Positions 9,001-17,210 of a stretch of 64,000 bases of DNA are shown piece by piece (position 1 is the stretch's first letter; each line of letters opens with the position of its first letter). The translations under genes and the position numbers were made by a program. The DNA lies in the NCBI GenBank assembly GCA_963792075.1, contig CAWBUW010000012.1, positions 310,001 to 374,000 on the forward strand. Direction: 5' to 3'. The stretch is from CAWBUW01 sp963792075. Its GTDB lineage: Bacteria > Chloroflexota > Anaerolineae > Anaerolineales > UBA4823. The notes under the pieces were generated by a model. That model was not told the DNA's origin and searched no databases. It saw only the letters and a program-made list of their open reading frames with translations.

Positions 9001-9896
9001 CTTGTGCCTGCTTCGCCTGGTAGCAGCCATCTGACCAGTTGCTCACGCTCAACGCTTCGCCCGAACAAGGGCAGGGTGTTATGAGCCTGGTTCCCCAGGA
9101 AGCTGCCAGGCGCAGCCGGATGCGGGTCTGGAAGGTAAAGGGCAGGTACAGGCACCGCGTGCCGGGAGATAGCCTGAGCCAGGGATTGAGTTTCTGGTTC
9201 CGCTTCCTGCCTCAGCTCGCGGTCGATCACTTCCTTACAGGTCTCGAACTGCTTGAGTGCGGCTGCCGGGCGGCCCAGATAATGGTAGAGCCGCATCACT
9301 TCCCGGTGGGCGCTTTCGCGCAACGGATCGGCATTTACCAGCCGTAAAGCCACGTTGAGCGCTTGCTCGTAACGCAGCGTGGCCTTAAGAGCCAGGATTA
9401 AGCCTTCCAGCACTTGTAGGTACTGCTCCCGCAGCCATTCCCGTTCCGCCAGGACCCAATCTTCGTAGTGCCCTTCCAGCAGGTCGCCGCGGTACAGTTC
9501 AGTAGCCTTGTGTAGGTCTGCCAGAATACTTTGTGGGTTGCCTTGCTTTGCCAGACAGCGCTCGGCCAGGGCTCTAAATTCCAGCGCATCCACCTGAACA
9601 GAGATCAGGGAAGAAATCTGGATCTCCTCGTCGCGACCTTCGATCAAACCGGGCAGGCAGCGACGAATGTGCCAGAGGGCATGACTGAGTACATGGCGGG
9701 CTCGCGGCTCTGGCTGGCTGGGGGCCAGCATCTCAGCCAGAACTGAACGCGGGTAAGCTTGCTCTGTATGCAGGATGAGATATGCCAGCAGGAGGCGGGC
9801 CCCTGCTGCTGCGGGGAATTCTACAGGAATATCTTCCTGGAAGAGCTTGAATTGGCCGAGAAACTGTGCCCGGAGGAAAACATTTGGCGTAAGCAT
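6018..9896 (-). CDS. SARP/BTAD-type transcriptional regulator with AAA ATPase and TPR domains
   Basis: A 1,292-residue signal-integrating regulator. Residues 1-105 form an OmpR/SARP-like winged helix (GQFKLFQEDIPVEF...ARLLLAYLIL), and 100-245 form the bacterial transcriptional activation (BTAD) domain. An AAA/NACHT-like ATPase carries Walker A GEAGIGKT (306-313) and Walker B LIVIVDDIHWAD near 420. Tetratricopeptide-like helices fill about 650-1150. The C-terminus has a second helix-turn-helix-like segment (HLAQALGVSPRTLSTDIAALQ). Such MalT/AfsR-like proteins act as ATP-dependent activators that respond to an inducer. It sits alone, divergent from the ABC exporter operon, with TATAAT on the minus strand at 9944-9949. 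Ligand and targets are unknown; neighbours suggest the beta-helix gene or the exporter. Confidence 0.88.
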   Translation of the reverse strand: MLTPNVFLRAQFLGQFKLFQEDIPVEFPAAAGARLLLAYLILHTEQAYPRSVLAEMLAPSQPEPRARHVLSHALWHIRRCLPGLIEGRDEEIQISSLISVQVDALEFRALAERCLAKQGNPQSILADLHKATELYRGDLLEGHYEDWVLAEREWLREQYLQVLEGLILALKATLRYEQALNVALRLVNADPLRESAHREVMRLYHYLGRPAAALKQFETCKEVIDRELRQEAEPETQSLAQAISRHAVPVPALYLPDPHPAAPGSFLGNQAHNTLPLFGRSVEREQLVRWLLPGEAGTSSLILLEGEAGIGKTRLLQETTRDLEWRGCQVLWGKARPLEPALPSGALIEALKSGLTSLRVEQLQHLVEPLWLQTLQPVLPQLVENLAPREPLPTLEAGHAKKRLQEGLARLLIAWARIRPLIVIVDDIHWADADTQMMLLQLPAYLERSGVVLLLSYRGEEIQSQPDLQAKLSALPLTILRGRLSLNGLDEQAARQLIQASVGAGDPTPAFAARLYEQTSGNPLFILETLRSLYDEGVLRQNSDGNWNTPYDSQMEEAELPLPPAVEQVILRRLEQLPTDLQALIEVLSVLGQTFNFEQLACLGLVGAQTWIDALQEFVKRRLLVETPQAYQFRHDKIRQVIYDSLEPARRQALHTAVARAFEAASPWQLDNLAYHFTRGQVWPQAMHYHQQAAQQAKNVNAYANALRHLNEALACAEPAQATVEERFNLLEMRVKVVSILGDPHLMQRDLRLMTQLAGDLPAQRSKLDPLLLDFLVSTGRYAEAESTAGQVLSWAEGQGNLSLQAAALVSLGIVFDIAGDKKQALACLQDAVGRYQQTGDQYGEANARSRLANVLAKTEQRASARREFESVLALFEALGDQPRCADLLTILGVLSNYDWTLEDSLRYYRRALEICRSIGYRAGEVYASQGLGLILLALGQVGEGIHLLQGALIICQAVGEPRLECSMHSNLSYAYARYIGNYPAAIQEAAAGLALARTIGERVQEGMCLKNLGQSLLGVGKLDKARQHMESALVIQQAAHNDLKVIEISQSMVWLELACGNMEAARWNLELAEALCKQLNISCFVGDLQTLRAEYLLASGQAEEAIPSAQEAIAHTSGKKPPYRAFYTLYKTLTALGRVAEARQAIEQAYQGLMDMISGLPPEDQKMSWEQVREHCAIREAWQKTHPNRISMRLPRTGTPLGRPPRPDEWVEVTWTVAAPEDGAIRSKVARRRARLLRLLEEATQQEASPAYEHLAQALGVSPRTLSTDIAALQGEAAERLKAILRGRSGK

Positions 9897-9976
9897 AACT
9901 TACCATCAGCCATCTTGGTACCGATTGATTGTAGGATTTCATTATTATATATTGGGTCTATAAAACTGTAAGTAGC

Positions 9977-10005
9977 TTGACAAAGTAATCTTTCTAAGCT
10001 ATTAT
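9977..10005 (+). promoter_or_regulatory. Promoter of the ABC exporter operon
   Basis: TTGACA (9977-9982), a 17-base spacer and TATTAT (10000-10005). It lies between the divergent SARP regulator and the exporter operon. Confidence 0.75.
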
Positions 10006-10008
10006 TTG

Positions 10009-10022
10009 ATTGATTAATCAAT
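10009..10022. promoter_or_regulatory. Probable TetR operator (14-bp palindrome)
   Basis: ATTGATTAATCAAT is a perfect 14-bp palindrome covering the predicted transcription start of the exporter operon, just after the -10 box. The operon ends with a TetR-family gene (14925-15554). The palindrome is therefore the best candidate for its autoregulatory operator; binding is inferred, not shown. Confidence 0.55.
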
Positions 10023-10089
10023 AAATTATATAAAGTTGGCCAACTGTCACCCAATGCGCCGGAACGGATTGTTTGCCGAAGGAGCCGCA

Positions 10090-11232
10090 ATGAAATCAGG
10101 AAATTCCTATGCTCGCCTGAAGTCGATTATCCGCAAGGAATTTATCCAATTGTTCCGTGACCGGCGCATGTTGGCGCTGATCCTGGTCATCCCGCTGGTG
10201 CAGCTTTTCTTGTTGGGTTATGCGGCGGTTAGCGACGTGCGTGACGTACCCCTGGCCGTATTCGACCAGAGTCACAGCGCAGAAGGGCGCGCCTTGTTAG
10301 ACGCCTATCGCGCCGCGGATTACTTCCAAATTGCCTACTCAGTAAATTCTGCCGCGGAGCTGCAAAGGTTAATTGAGCAGGGGGAGGCCAAGGCGGGATT
10401 TGTTATTCCGCCCGATTATGCCATTCGTCTCCAGGAAGGGAATGCCCAGGTGGCATTTATCCTGGATGGCTCTGATCCGACGGTGGCCTCCACCGCGCTG
10501 GCCGCGGCGCAGTTGATCGGCCAGGCGCATGCCACCCGGATTCTCATGGAAAAAGTGTCCAGCCTCGGGCAAAACCTCAAGCTCCAGCCGCCTGTGGATG
10601 TCCGTTCCACGGTGTGGTACAACCCGGATATGATTTCGGCCTACTTCATGATCCCTGGCGTGATTGGGATGATCCTTTTCGCCATTACGGCCATCCTCAC
10701 GGCCACTTCGGTGGTGCGCGAGCGCGAGCGGGGCACCATTGAGCAACTGATCGTCACTCCCATTCGCCCGATGGAGTTGGTGGTGGGCAAGATCACACCC
10801 TATGTGATCCTCTCGCTGTTCGATGCGGTCGAGGTCATCGCGGTCGGGCACTGGTGGTTTGGGGTCCCTATCGCAGGGTCGCTGGTATTGATTGGGCTGG
10901 CTTGCACCATTTTCTTATTGTCCGGTTTGGGCATCGGTTTGTTTGCCTCTACGATCGCCAATACCCAGCAAGAAGCCATGTTGACCGTATGGATGACTCT
11001 GCTGCCCACGATCTTCCTGGCGGGCTTCTTGTTCCCCATTGAAAATATGCCCAAGATTTTGCAAATCATCTCCTACGCCATTCCTCTGCGCTATTTCCTC
11101 AGAATTATCCGCGTGCTGCTGCTCAAAGGCGTGGGTTTGGAAGCAATCCAGGGCGACATGATCGCTCTGACGATTTTTGGTGTGGTGATTATGGGCGCAG
11201 CAGCTCTGCGCTTCCGCAAACGTCTCGATTAG
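10090..11232 (+). CDS. ABC-2 type transporter permease
   Basis: A 380-residue membrane subunit of a YhhJ/YbhR-like exporter. The ATG at 10090 is chosen for the GAAGGAG just upstream. The order is a cytoplasmic amphipathic start (SIIRKEFIQLFRDRRM), TM1 (LALILVIPLVQLFLLGYAAV), a long external domain of about 150 residues, then five TM helices (MIPGVIGMILFAITAILTA; ILSLFDAVEVIAV; LVLIGLACTIFLLSGLGIGL; LTVWMTLLPTIFLAGFLFP; IFGVVIMGAAAL). The REREKGT-like coupling segment is present as RERERGTIEQL. First gene of the operon. Only one permease is encoded although two ATPases follow, so it probably works as a homodimer. Confidence 0.92.
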   Translation: MKSGNSYARLKSIIRKEFIQLFRDRRMLALILVIPLVQLFLLGYAAVSDVRDVPLAVFDQSHSAEGRALLDAYRAADYFQIAYSVNSAAELQRLIEQGEAKAGFVIPPDYAIRLQEGNAQVAFILDGSDPTVASTALAAAQLIGQAHATRILMEKVSSLGQNLKLQPPVDVRSTVWYNPDMISAYFMIPGVIGMILFAITAILTATSVVRERERGTIEQLIVTPIRPMELVVGKITPYVILSLFDAVEVIAVGHWWFGVPIAGSLVLIGLACTIFLLSGLGIGLFASTIANTQQEAMLTVWMTLLPTIFLAGFLFPIENMPKILQIISYAIPLRYFLRIIRVLLLKGVGLEAIQGDMIALTIFGVVIMGAAALRFRKRLD

Positions 11233-11259
11233 GTTGGTTTACTACTTCAGGAGGTCATT

Positions 11260-13011
11260 ATGCATCCCAATCCTCGCCGTATCATCCCGGCCGCTCTGCT
11301 GCTGGTCGCTTTGGCTGTGCTCGGTTATTGGTATTTTTGGATCCGGCCTGCCAGCGCAGCAGAAAGCAGCCTCTCCGCATCAGGGACCATCGAAGCTGTC
11401 CAGGTTCAGATCAGCCCGGAGCTGGGAGGCAAGGCGGTCTCCGTGCGGGTGTCTGAAGGGGACTCTGTGAAAGCTGGGGACGTGCTGCTCGAGCTGGATA
11501 CCAGTTTGCTGAAAGCGCAGCGCACACAGGCCGCGGCAGCTCTGGAAATCGCCAGGGCAAATGCCGCGGCTGCCCAGGCAAATACCGCTGCTGCCCAGGC
11601 CGCCCAGACGGGTGCGGAGGCTGCCCAAAGCGCAGCTCAATTTGCCCAGCAGGCGGCGCAAGCCAACCTGGATTTGTTGGCCGCCGGCGCAACGAATGAA
11701 CAGTTGCGCGCGGCTGAAGAGCAAGCTCACCTGGCACAGTCAAATTACCAGGCGGCGCTGGCCGGCTACGCCGCGCTGACTGCCGGGGCTCGCCCTGAAG
11801 AAGTGTCTGCTGCCCGCTTGCGCCTGGACACGGCGCGCAGCACTTATACTGCTTTAACCGTTACCCTGGATAACAATCAGGTCGAGGACCTGCGCGCGGC
11901 TGCCAGCCAGGCAGAACAAAACCTGACCAATGTCCAGTCACGCCAGGACGAACTGAAAGGCGATACGCGCACCCCGCCAGCCATTCTCGAGGCGCTGCCG
12001 GGTATGGTGGCTGATGCCCGGCTTGTACAAGATATGGCCCAGGAGGCGCTGACAGACGCTGAAAACAGCGCTCTGCCATTTTACCAACAGGTTGAGGCTG
12101 CCCACCGCAGCCAGTATCTCGCTGATCTGATGCTTTCCCAGGCAAAAGCACGCCAGGCCGCGCTGCAAGGTGTGAGTGATGTCACACAGGCGGCTAAAGA
12201 CGCGCTGCAAGCCGGCGTAGATGACGCCCAGGATATGGCGACAGCCGCGAAGACAGCTTACGATGCACTCAATACCTCTGCCCAGGCCACCCAACTGAAA
12301 ACCGCCTGGGATGATGCTCAACAGGCGCTGGCCGATCTGAACCGCCTCGCTCGCGGCGGTACGACGCCGTTAGAGACGGTGTTGAACCAGGTGGATGCAG
12401 CCGCGGCAGGTGAAAGCGCGGCCCAGGCGACCTACCTGAACCTTAAGAACGGCGCGCGGGCCGAGCAGGTGGCGATGGCCCAGGCACAGGTAGACGCGGC
12501 CCAGGCGAATATACAGGCTTCCCAGGCGCAGGTGGATGCCGCCCAGGCCAGGGTAGAGGCAGCCCAGGCGCAGGCCGGGGCGGCTCAAGCCCAGGTGGAT
12601 GCTGCCCAGGCTGCATTGGATATCCTGGATGTGCAAATCGGTAAAATGACCATCACGGCTCCCTCAGATGGCGTGGTCATGACACGCGCCATCGAGCCGG
12701 GTGAGTTTGCTGCGCCGGGGGGCGCATTGCTCACTTTGGGGCGTCTTGAGCAAACGATCACGGTATATATCCCGGAGGATCGTTATGGTGAGATTTCGGT
12801 GGGACAAACGGCCATAGTGTCGGCTGATTCTTTCCCAGGCGAAAAATTCCAGGCCAGCGTGATCTATATTTCTGAAAAGGCAGAATTTACTCCCCGGAAT
12901 GTACAGACGGTGGAGGGACGTAAGAGTACAGTGTTTGCCATCAAGCTGAAACTGGACGACTCCTCCGGTAAGCTTAAACCCGGTATGCCTGCCGACGTCG
13001 TGTTCAAATAG
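11260..13011 (+). CDS. HlyD-family adaptor protein with long coiled coil
   Basis: A 583-residue membrane-fusion/adaptor protein of the exporter. TM anchor at residues 8-28 (IIPAALLLVALAVLGYWYFW). First half of the lipoyl domain at 45-85 (SGTIEAVQVQISPELGGKA...VKAGDVLLELD), then a very long alanine/glutamine-rich alpha-hairpin (about 85-465) with heptad-like AQAQVDAAQA repeats. The second lipoyl half follows (ITAPSDGVVMTRAIEPGEFAAPG), then a beta-barrel domain (YIPEDRYGEISVGQTAIV). Most HlyD proteins are 330-480 residues; the hairpin here is unusually long. In an organism expected to lack a classical outer membrane it must reach across the wall or serve as a chaperone, not dock TolC; this is inference. 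Confidence 0.93.
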   Translation: MHPNPRRIIPAALLLVALAVLGYWYFWIRPASAAESSLSASGTIEAVQVQISPELGGKAVSVRVSEGDSVKAGDVLLELDTSLLKAQRTQAAAALEIARANAAAAQANTAAAQAAQTGAEAAQSAAQFAQQAAQANLDLLAAGATNEQLRAAEEQAHLAQSNYQAALAGYAALTAGARPEEVSAARLRLDTARSTYTALTVTLDNNQVEDLRAAASQAEQNLTNVQSRQDELKGDTRTPPAILEALPGMVADARLVQDMAQEALTDAENSALPFYQQVEAAHRSQYLADLMLSQAKARQAALQGVSDVTQAAKDALQAGVDDAQDMATAAKTAYDALNTSAQATQLKTAWDDAQQALADLNRLARGGTTPLETVLNQVDAAAAGESAAQATYLNLKNGARAEQVAMAQAQVDAAQANIQASQAQVDAAQARVEAAQAQAGAAQAQVDAAQAALDILDVQIGKMTITAPSDGVVMTRAIEPGEFAAPGGALLTLGRLEQTITVYIPEDRYGEISVGQTAIVSADSFPGEKFQASVIYISEKAEFTPRNVQTVEGRKSTVFAIKLKLDDSSGKLKPGMPADVVFK

Positions 13012-13032
13012 ATCCTGTAGATCGAATAGATC

Positions 13033-13977
13033 ATGGATGTTTTTATTTCGGCCCAGCAACTGAATAAGTCTTTTGGCAGCGTGCACGCCGTCCACGACTT
13101 GACCCTGCAGGTTCAGGCGGGTGAGATCTACGGCCTGGTCGGCGCAGATGGCGCAGGCAAGACGACCGCCATCCGCCTCTTGTGTGGGGCGCTGCGCGCC
13201 GATTCCGGTGAGGTGGTCGTTGCCGGGTACGACATCCGGTCGCAGACCGAGCAGGCACGCTCCCACATGGGGTATCTTTCCCAGCGCTTTTCGCTGTACG
13301 AAGACCTGACCGTCCTGGAAAACATCCGCTTCTTTGCGGAAGTGCGCGGCTTGCAGGCAGAAGAATGGTATCCACGCTGCATGGAAATCCTCCAATTTGT
13401 GGGACTGGCAGATTTCAAAGATCGTTACGCCGGGATGCTTTCGGGTGGCATGCGCCAGAAACTGGGCCTGGCTTCGGCCCTGGTCACTCGTCCGCAGGTG
13501 CTTTTGCTGGATGAGCCTACCACCGGGGTTGACCCGGTTACCCGCCAGGATTTCTGGCAATTGATCATCCGCCTGGTTTCGACGCCTCAGAATGGTGAGC
13601 GCGTCGCGGTGCTCATTTCTACTCCTTACATGGACGAAGCCGTGCGCTGCCATCGCGTTGGGTTCATGAAAAATGGGCAGTTGATTGCCGAAGGTACCCC
13701 CGGGCAACTGCGTTCTTTGCTGGATGGCCGGATCCTGGAGCTGCGCGGGGGTTCCCTTCCGTTGTTGAAGCAGATTGCGGCTGCAGATCCTGGGGTGGAG
13801 GACGTGTGCGCATTTGGGGACCGCCTGCACATCCGTTTGAAGGATAAGAGCAGCGAGATCGTCATTCGCAGGCTGCAAGAGTCCGTTCCGGCAAGCGGCG
13901 GCATGCTCATCGAAGCGCGCCTGGTCCCGCCCGTGCTGGAGGACGTGTTCATCGCTCTTTCGAAGCAAAAGGATTGA
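13033..13977 (+). CDS. ABC transporter ATP-binding protein 1
   Basis: A 314-residue ATPase of the exporter. Walker A is GADGAGKTT (a D replaces the common N). Signature LSGGMRQKL, Walker B VLLLDEPTTGVDP and an H-loop region with S/T (VLISTPYMDEA, lacking the usual switch histidine) are visible. The substitution of the histidine by proline or tyrosine at the H-loop is notable and may weaken its own site. The C-terminal 80 residues form the accessory domain usual in YbhF/NatA-type proteins. Paired with the next gene, it corresponds to one half of the fused YbhF ATPase of Enterobacteria. Confidence 0.92.
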   Translation: MDVFISAQQLNKSFGSVHAVHDLTLQVQAGEIYGLVGADGAGKTTAIRLLCGALRADSGEVVVAGYDIRSQTEQARSHMGYLSQRFSLYEDLTVLENIRFFAEVRGLQAEEWYPRCMEILQFVGLADFKDRYAGMLSGGMRQKLGLASALVTRPQVLLLDEPTTGVDPVTRQDFWQLIIRLVSTPQNGERVAVLISTPYMDEAVRCHRVGFMKNGQLIAEGTPGQLRSLLDGRILELRGGSLPLLKQIAAADPGVEDVCAFGDRLHIRLKDKSSEIVIRRLQESVPASGGMLIEARLVPPVLEDVFIALSKQKD

Positions 13978-13983
13978 ATCAAC

Positions 13984-14922
13984 ATGCCCCTCCCAGCGAT
14001 CTCCGTTGACAACCTGACCCGCCGCTTCGGCGATTTTGTGGCGGTAGACCATGTTTCGTTCGAAGTGGGCGAGGGTGAAATCGTGGGTTACCTGGGCCCC
14101 AATGGCTGCGGCAAGACCACCACCATTCGGATGCTGTTGGGGCTGCTCCAGCCAAGTGAAGGCGCAGCGACCGTGCTCGGCTTTGACGCATTTAAACAAT
14201 CGAACGAAGTCCGCGCCCGCGCCGGGTATATGTCGCAGAAATTTGCGATTTACGATGATCTGAGCGTGTGGGAAAACCTGGAGTTCTATGGGGGCGTTTA
14301 TGGGATTACCGGAAAAGACCGCATCCATGAGACGCTCGCGCACGTTGGGCTGACCGGTCACGAAAAAACCCTGACCCGCGAACTCTCGGTCGGTTGGAGG
14401 CAGCGGTTGGCTTTAGGGATTGCCATCGTCCATCAACCCAAGCTGTTGTTTCTGGATGAACCGACTTCCGGCGTGGATCCCAATGCCCGCCGCGCCTTTT
14501 GGGATTTGATCTATCAACTGGCAAATGAAGGCGTCACGATCCTGGTTACCACGCATTACATGGATGAGGCTGAATATTGCGGGCGGGTGGGGATGATGCG
14601 AGATGGCAAACTGATGGCAATGGATACTCCCTTTGCGCTCAAGGAGCGCTACATTCCAGGGGATGTTTGGGAAGTTTATACGGATTCACTGCTCGAAGGT
14701 TTGAATGTGTTCAATAATGCGCCGCAGGTGCTCCGCACCAGCCTGGCGGGTGACCACTTGCGGATCATAGTCGAAACAGGGTTCGGGCAGGAAAGCATCC
14801 AGCAATTGATGGATACATCTCACGTTGCCATAGAAGAACACCGCGCAGTTGCCATCCAAAAGGGAGAACCTACGTTGGAGGATGTTTTCTTATCGCTGGC
14901 GCGGAAAACGATATCGAGGTAA
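13984..14922 (+). CDS. ABC transporter ATP-binding protein 2
   Basis: A 312-residue ATPase. Walker A GPNGCGKTT and Walker B LLFLDEPTSGVDP are intact, and the switch histidine is present (TTHYMDEAEYC). The signature motif is degenerate: LSVGWRQRL, with G-to-V and Q-to-W changes relative to LSGGQ. Together with ATPase 1 (good signature, poor H-loop) this looks like a heterodimer with one full and one weak ATP site. Six bases separate it from the first ATPase, and two bases separate its stop from tetR. Confidence 0.92.
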   Translation: MPLPAISVDNLTRRFGDFVAVDHVSFEVGEGEIVGYLGPNGCGKTTTIRMLLGLLQPSEGAATVLGFDAFKQSNEVRARAGYMSQKFAIYDDLSVWENLEFYGGVYGITGKDRIHETLAHVGLTGHEKTLTRELSVGWRQRLALGIAIVHQPKLLFLDEPTSGVDPNARRAFWDLIYQLANEGVTILVTTHYMDEAEYCGRVGMMRDGKLMAMDTPFALKERYIPGDVWEVYTDSLLEGLNVFNNAPQVLRTSLAGDHLRIIVETGFGQESIQQLMDTSHVAIEEHRAVAIQKGEPTLEDVFLSLARKTISR

Positions 14923-14924
14923 GG

Positions 14925-15554
14925 ATGGGTCGACCAGCAACAAATCGAGAAGCCAGAAAAGCGGCGATTGCCAAAGCCGCGCTGGATTGCTTCGCCACCT
15001 ATGGATACGAAGGTACCAGTAATAAGGTGATTGCCAGGGCTGCCGGGTTGAAAAGCGCAGCCTTGATCTATCACTATTTTCCGAGCAAAGATAGCTTATT
15101 TCAGGCCTGTTTGGAAAGCATCAGTTTGTTTGATGACTTGCATCATGCGCTGGAAGAAAACCAGGACGATATACCCGATGTGTATCTACCGCGGATCACC
15201 AAGATTTACCTGGCTACCTTGCGGGCAGAACCCATTACGCAATTGGTCCCGATGGTATTTACCACAGCGCAGAGTCACCCAGAATTATTACACATGGTTT
15301 TAGCTCGTGTGCAGAAGGGCGTTTTGTTTCCATTGCGAGCGTACTTTCAGCGGCAGGTTACTTTAGGAAATATTCGGCCAATTTTACCCGATACTGCCAT
15401 CCAACAGTTCTTCGGGCCGGTGGTTTTTCGGGCGATCACGACGCTTCTGGTTCCTAAGAATTTACCCTTCGAGGTGGTATCCGATGAAGAATTCATCACC
15501 GGCCTGGTTCAAACTTTTCTAGACGGTGTGCGGGTGAGGAAACCGCTTAATTAA
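14925..15554 (+). CDS. TetR-family repressor
   Basis: A 209-residue regulator. The N-terminal helix-turn-helix covers about residues 12-58 (AIAKAALDCFATYGYEG.. then GLKSAALIYHYFPSKDSLF, the YYHFxSKExL hallmark). The ligand-binding C-terminal domain is unassigned. Start codon two bases beyond the preceding stop, with AGGTAAGG upstream. As the last gene of the exporter operon it most likely represses the promoter at 9977 through the palindrome at 10009 and is released by an exported compound. Confidence 0.92.
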   Translation: MGRPATNREARKAAIAKAALDCFATYGYEGTSNKVIARAAGLKSAALIYHYFPSKDSLFQACLESISLFDDLHHALEENQDDIPDVYLPRITKIYLATLRAEPITQLVPMVFTTAQSHPELLHMVLARVQKGVLFPLRAYFQRQVTLGNIRPILPDTAIQQFFGPVVFRAITTLLVPKNLPFEVVSDEEFITGLVQTFLDGVRVRKPLN

Positions 15555-15560
15555 AAGCAG

Positions 15561-15588
15561 TTGCGGCCTGCATGTTTGGCCGTATAAT
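15561..15588 (+). promoter_or_regulatory. Promoter of the amidohydrolase gene
   Basis: TTGCGG, a 16-base spacer, then a perfect TATAAT (15583-15588), 12 bases ahead of the start codon. AAAGGAC serves as the ribosome site. Confidence 0.65.
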
Positions 15589-15600
15589 CAAAGGACAACC

Positions 15601-17208
15601 ATGACACATTCAAACGATCTCCTGCTTTTTAATGGAACCATTCATACCATGGATCCTTCCAACCCGCTGGTCAGTGCACTGCTGATGCGCGGCGGAAAGT
15701 TCTTATATGCCGGCGATGATGCCGCAGCCCGCAGCCTGGCAGATCAATCCGGCGTTAAAAATAGGGTTGACCTGAAAGGCGCCTGTGTGCTGCCCGGTCT
15801 GACCGACGCCCATTTGCATTTGCAATACATCGCCCTCGGCCTGGATGCGATTAACGCTGAAAGACCGACCATGGCGGAAGTGCTGGAAGCGGTTGCTGAC
15901 ATGGCAGCCCTTAAACCCGCTGGCAGTTGGATCACGGGTTTCGGTTGGAACCATAATGTATGGGGGGGACAATTCCCGCGTGCCGAGCAGCTCGATGCCG
16001 TCGCTGCGGACCATCCGGTGGTGTTGGAAGCCAAAAGCGGCCATGCTGTCTGGGTGAATTCCTACGCGCTGCGGCTGGCGCACCTGACGGCTGCCACTCC
16101 GGACCCGGCAGGCGGTGAAATTGTCCGCACCGCCGGTGGTGAGCCGGAAGGAACGCTCCTGGAAGAAGCGGTCGCGCTGGTGAAGGACCTGGTCCCGAAG
16201 CCGGCAGCGCCGGAGTTGATGGACGCAGTCCGCCGGGCGATACAACAGGCGCACCGTGCCGGCCTGACCGGCGTTCACGATATGGATACACCGCTTATTT
16301 TCAGCATCGAACAGGCGCTGCACCTGCAGGGCGAGCTGACCTTGCGCATCACCAAATCCATTCCGCTGGGATTTATAGACCAGGCACTGGAGCTTGGACT
16401 GCACACCGGCTTTGGCGATGACATGCTGCGTATCGGCGGGGTGAAGATGTTCGCCGATGGCGCACTCGGTCCGCGCACTGCCTGGATGCTGGAAGGTTTT
16501 GACAGTGCGCCGGATAATACCGGCATTTCAACCACCGATATTGCGGAACTGCGCCAGGCGGTGTTCAAAGCCAATGCTGCCGGGCTTGCCTGTGCCATTC
16601 ATGCCATTGGCGACCGGGCGAACCGCGAAGTGCTTGATATCTACGAACAGGCAATCCAGAAAAACCTGACTGGCAGCCTGCGCAACCGCATTGAACACGT
16701 TCAACTGCTCTCCCCGCAAGACATCGGCCGTCTCGGCAAGCTGAAGGTCATTGCCTCGATGCAGCCGCTGCATGCCACGTCGGATATGCATATCTCTAAC
16801 CTGCACTGGGGCAAGCGCTCGGCCGGCGGTTATGCACTCAAATCACAACTGCAATCTGGCGCTGTGCTGGCGCTAGGTTCTGACTGCCCGGTGGAGACCT
16901 GGGATCCGCTGCAAGGTATTCATGCGGCAGTAACCCGCCGGCGCTCGGATGGCACGCCCGGCCCTGACGGCTGGTATCCTGAACAGCGTTTGAGCGTCTA
17001 CGAAGCTGTGCAGGGCTACACTTCTGGCCCGGCTTATGCTACCGGTATGGAAGGCCGGTTGGGAAAGCTCAAGGCTGGCTTCCTGGCAGATTGTGTGGTC
17101 CTGGATCAGGATATCTTCAGCATCGATCCGATGGAAATCCTGCACTGCACGGTATTGGGCACTGTAGTGGGTGGTCAGTTCGTCTGGCGTGCGCCCGGGC
17201 TGGCATAA
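15601..17208 (+). CDS. YtcJ-like amidohydrolase
   Basis: A 535-residue metal-dependent hydrolase of the amidohydrolase_3 group. The N-terminal small beta-sandwich starts LLLFNGTIHTMDPSNPLVSAL; the metal-binding motif is LPGLTDAHLHLQ with H71 and H73. Further landmarks are the internal IHAIGDRANREVL and IEHVQLLSPQDI histidines and the terminal LGSDCPVETWDPLQGI aspartate. The family deacylates or hydrolyses N-substituted amides; the substrate is not predictable. The next gene starts two bases after its stop. Confidence 0.93.
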   Translation: MTHSNDLLLFNGTIHTMDPSNPLVSALLMRGGKFLYAGDDAAARSLADQSGVKNRVDLKGACVLPGLTDAHLHLQYIALGLDAINAERPTMAEVLEAVADMAALKPAGSWITGFGWNHNVWGGQFPRAEQLDAVAADHPVVLEAKSGHAVWVNSYALRLAHLTAATPDPAGGEIVRTAGGEPEGTLLEEAVALVKDLVPKPAAPELMDAVRRAIQQAHRAGLTGVHDMDTPLIFSIEQALHLQGELTLRITKSIPLGFIDQALELGLHTGFGDDMLRIGGVKMFADGALGPRTAWMLEGFDSAPDNTGISTTDIAELRQAVFKANAAGLACAIHAIGDRANREVLDIYEQAIQKNLTGSLRNRIEHVQLLSPQDIGRLGKLKVIASMQPLHATSDMHISNLHWGKRSAGGYALKSQLQSGAVLALGSDCPVETWDPLQGIHAAVTRRRSDGTPGPDGWYPEQRLSVYEAVQGYTSGPAYATGMEGRLGKLKAGFLADCVVLDQDIFSIDPMEILHCTVLGTVVGGQFVWRAPGLA

Positions 17209-17210
17209 CT

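Noticed and set aside
12664..14361. 565-codon minus-strand open frame under the ABC ATPase genes
   Set aside because: It mirrors two clear ATPase genes on the plus strand; no domain, ribosome site or protein-like motif is present.
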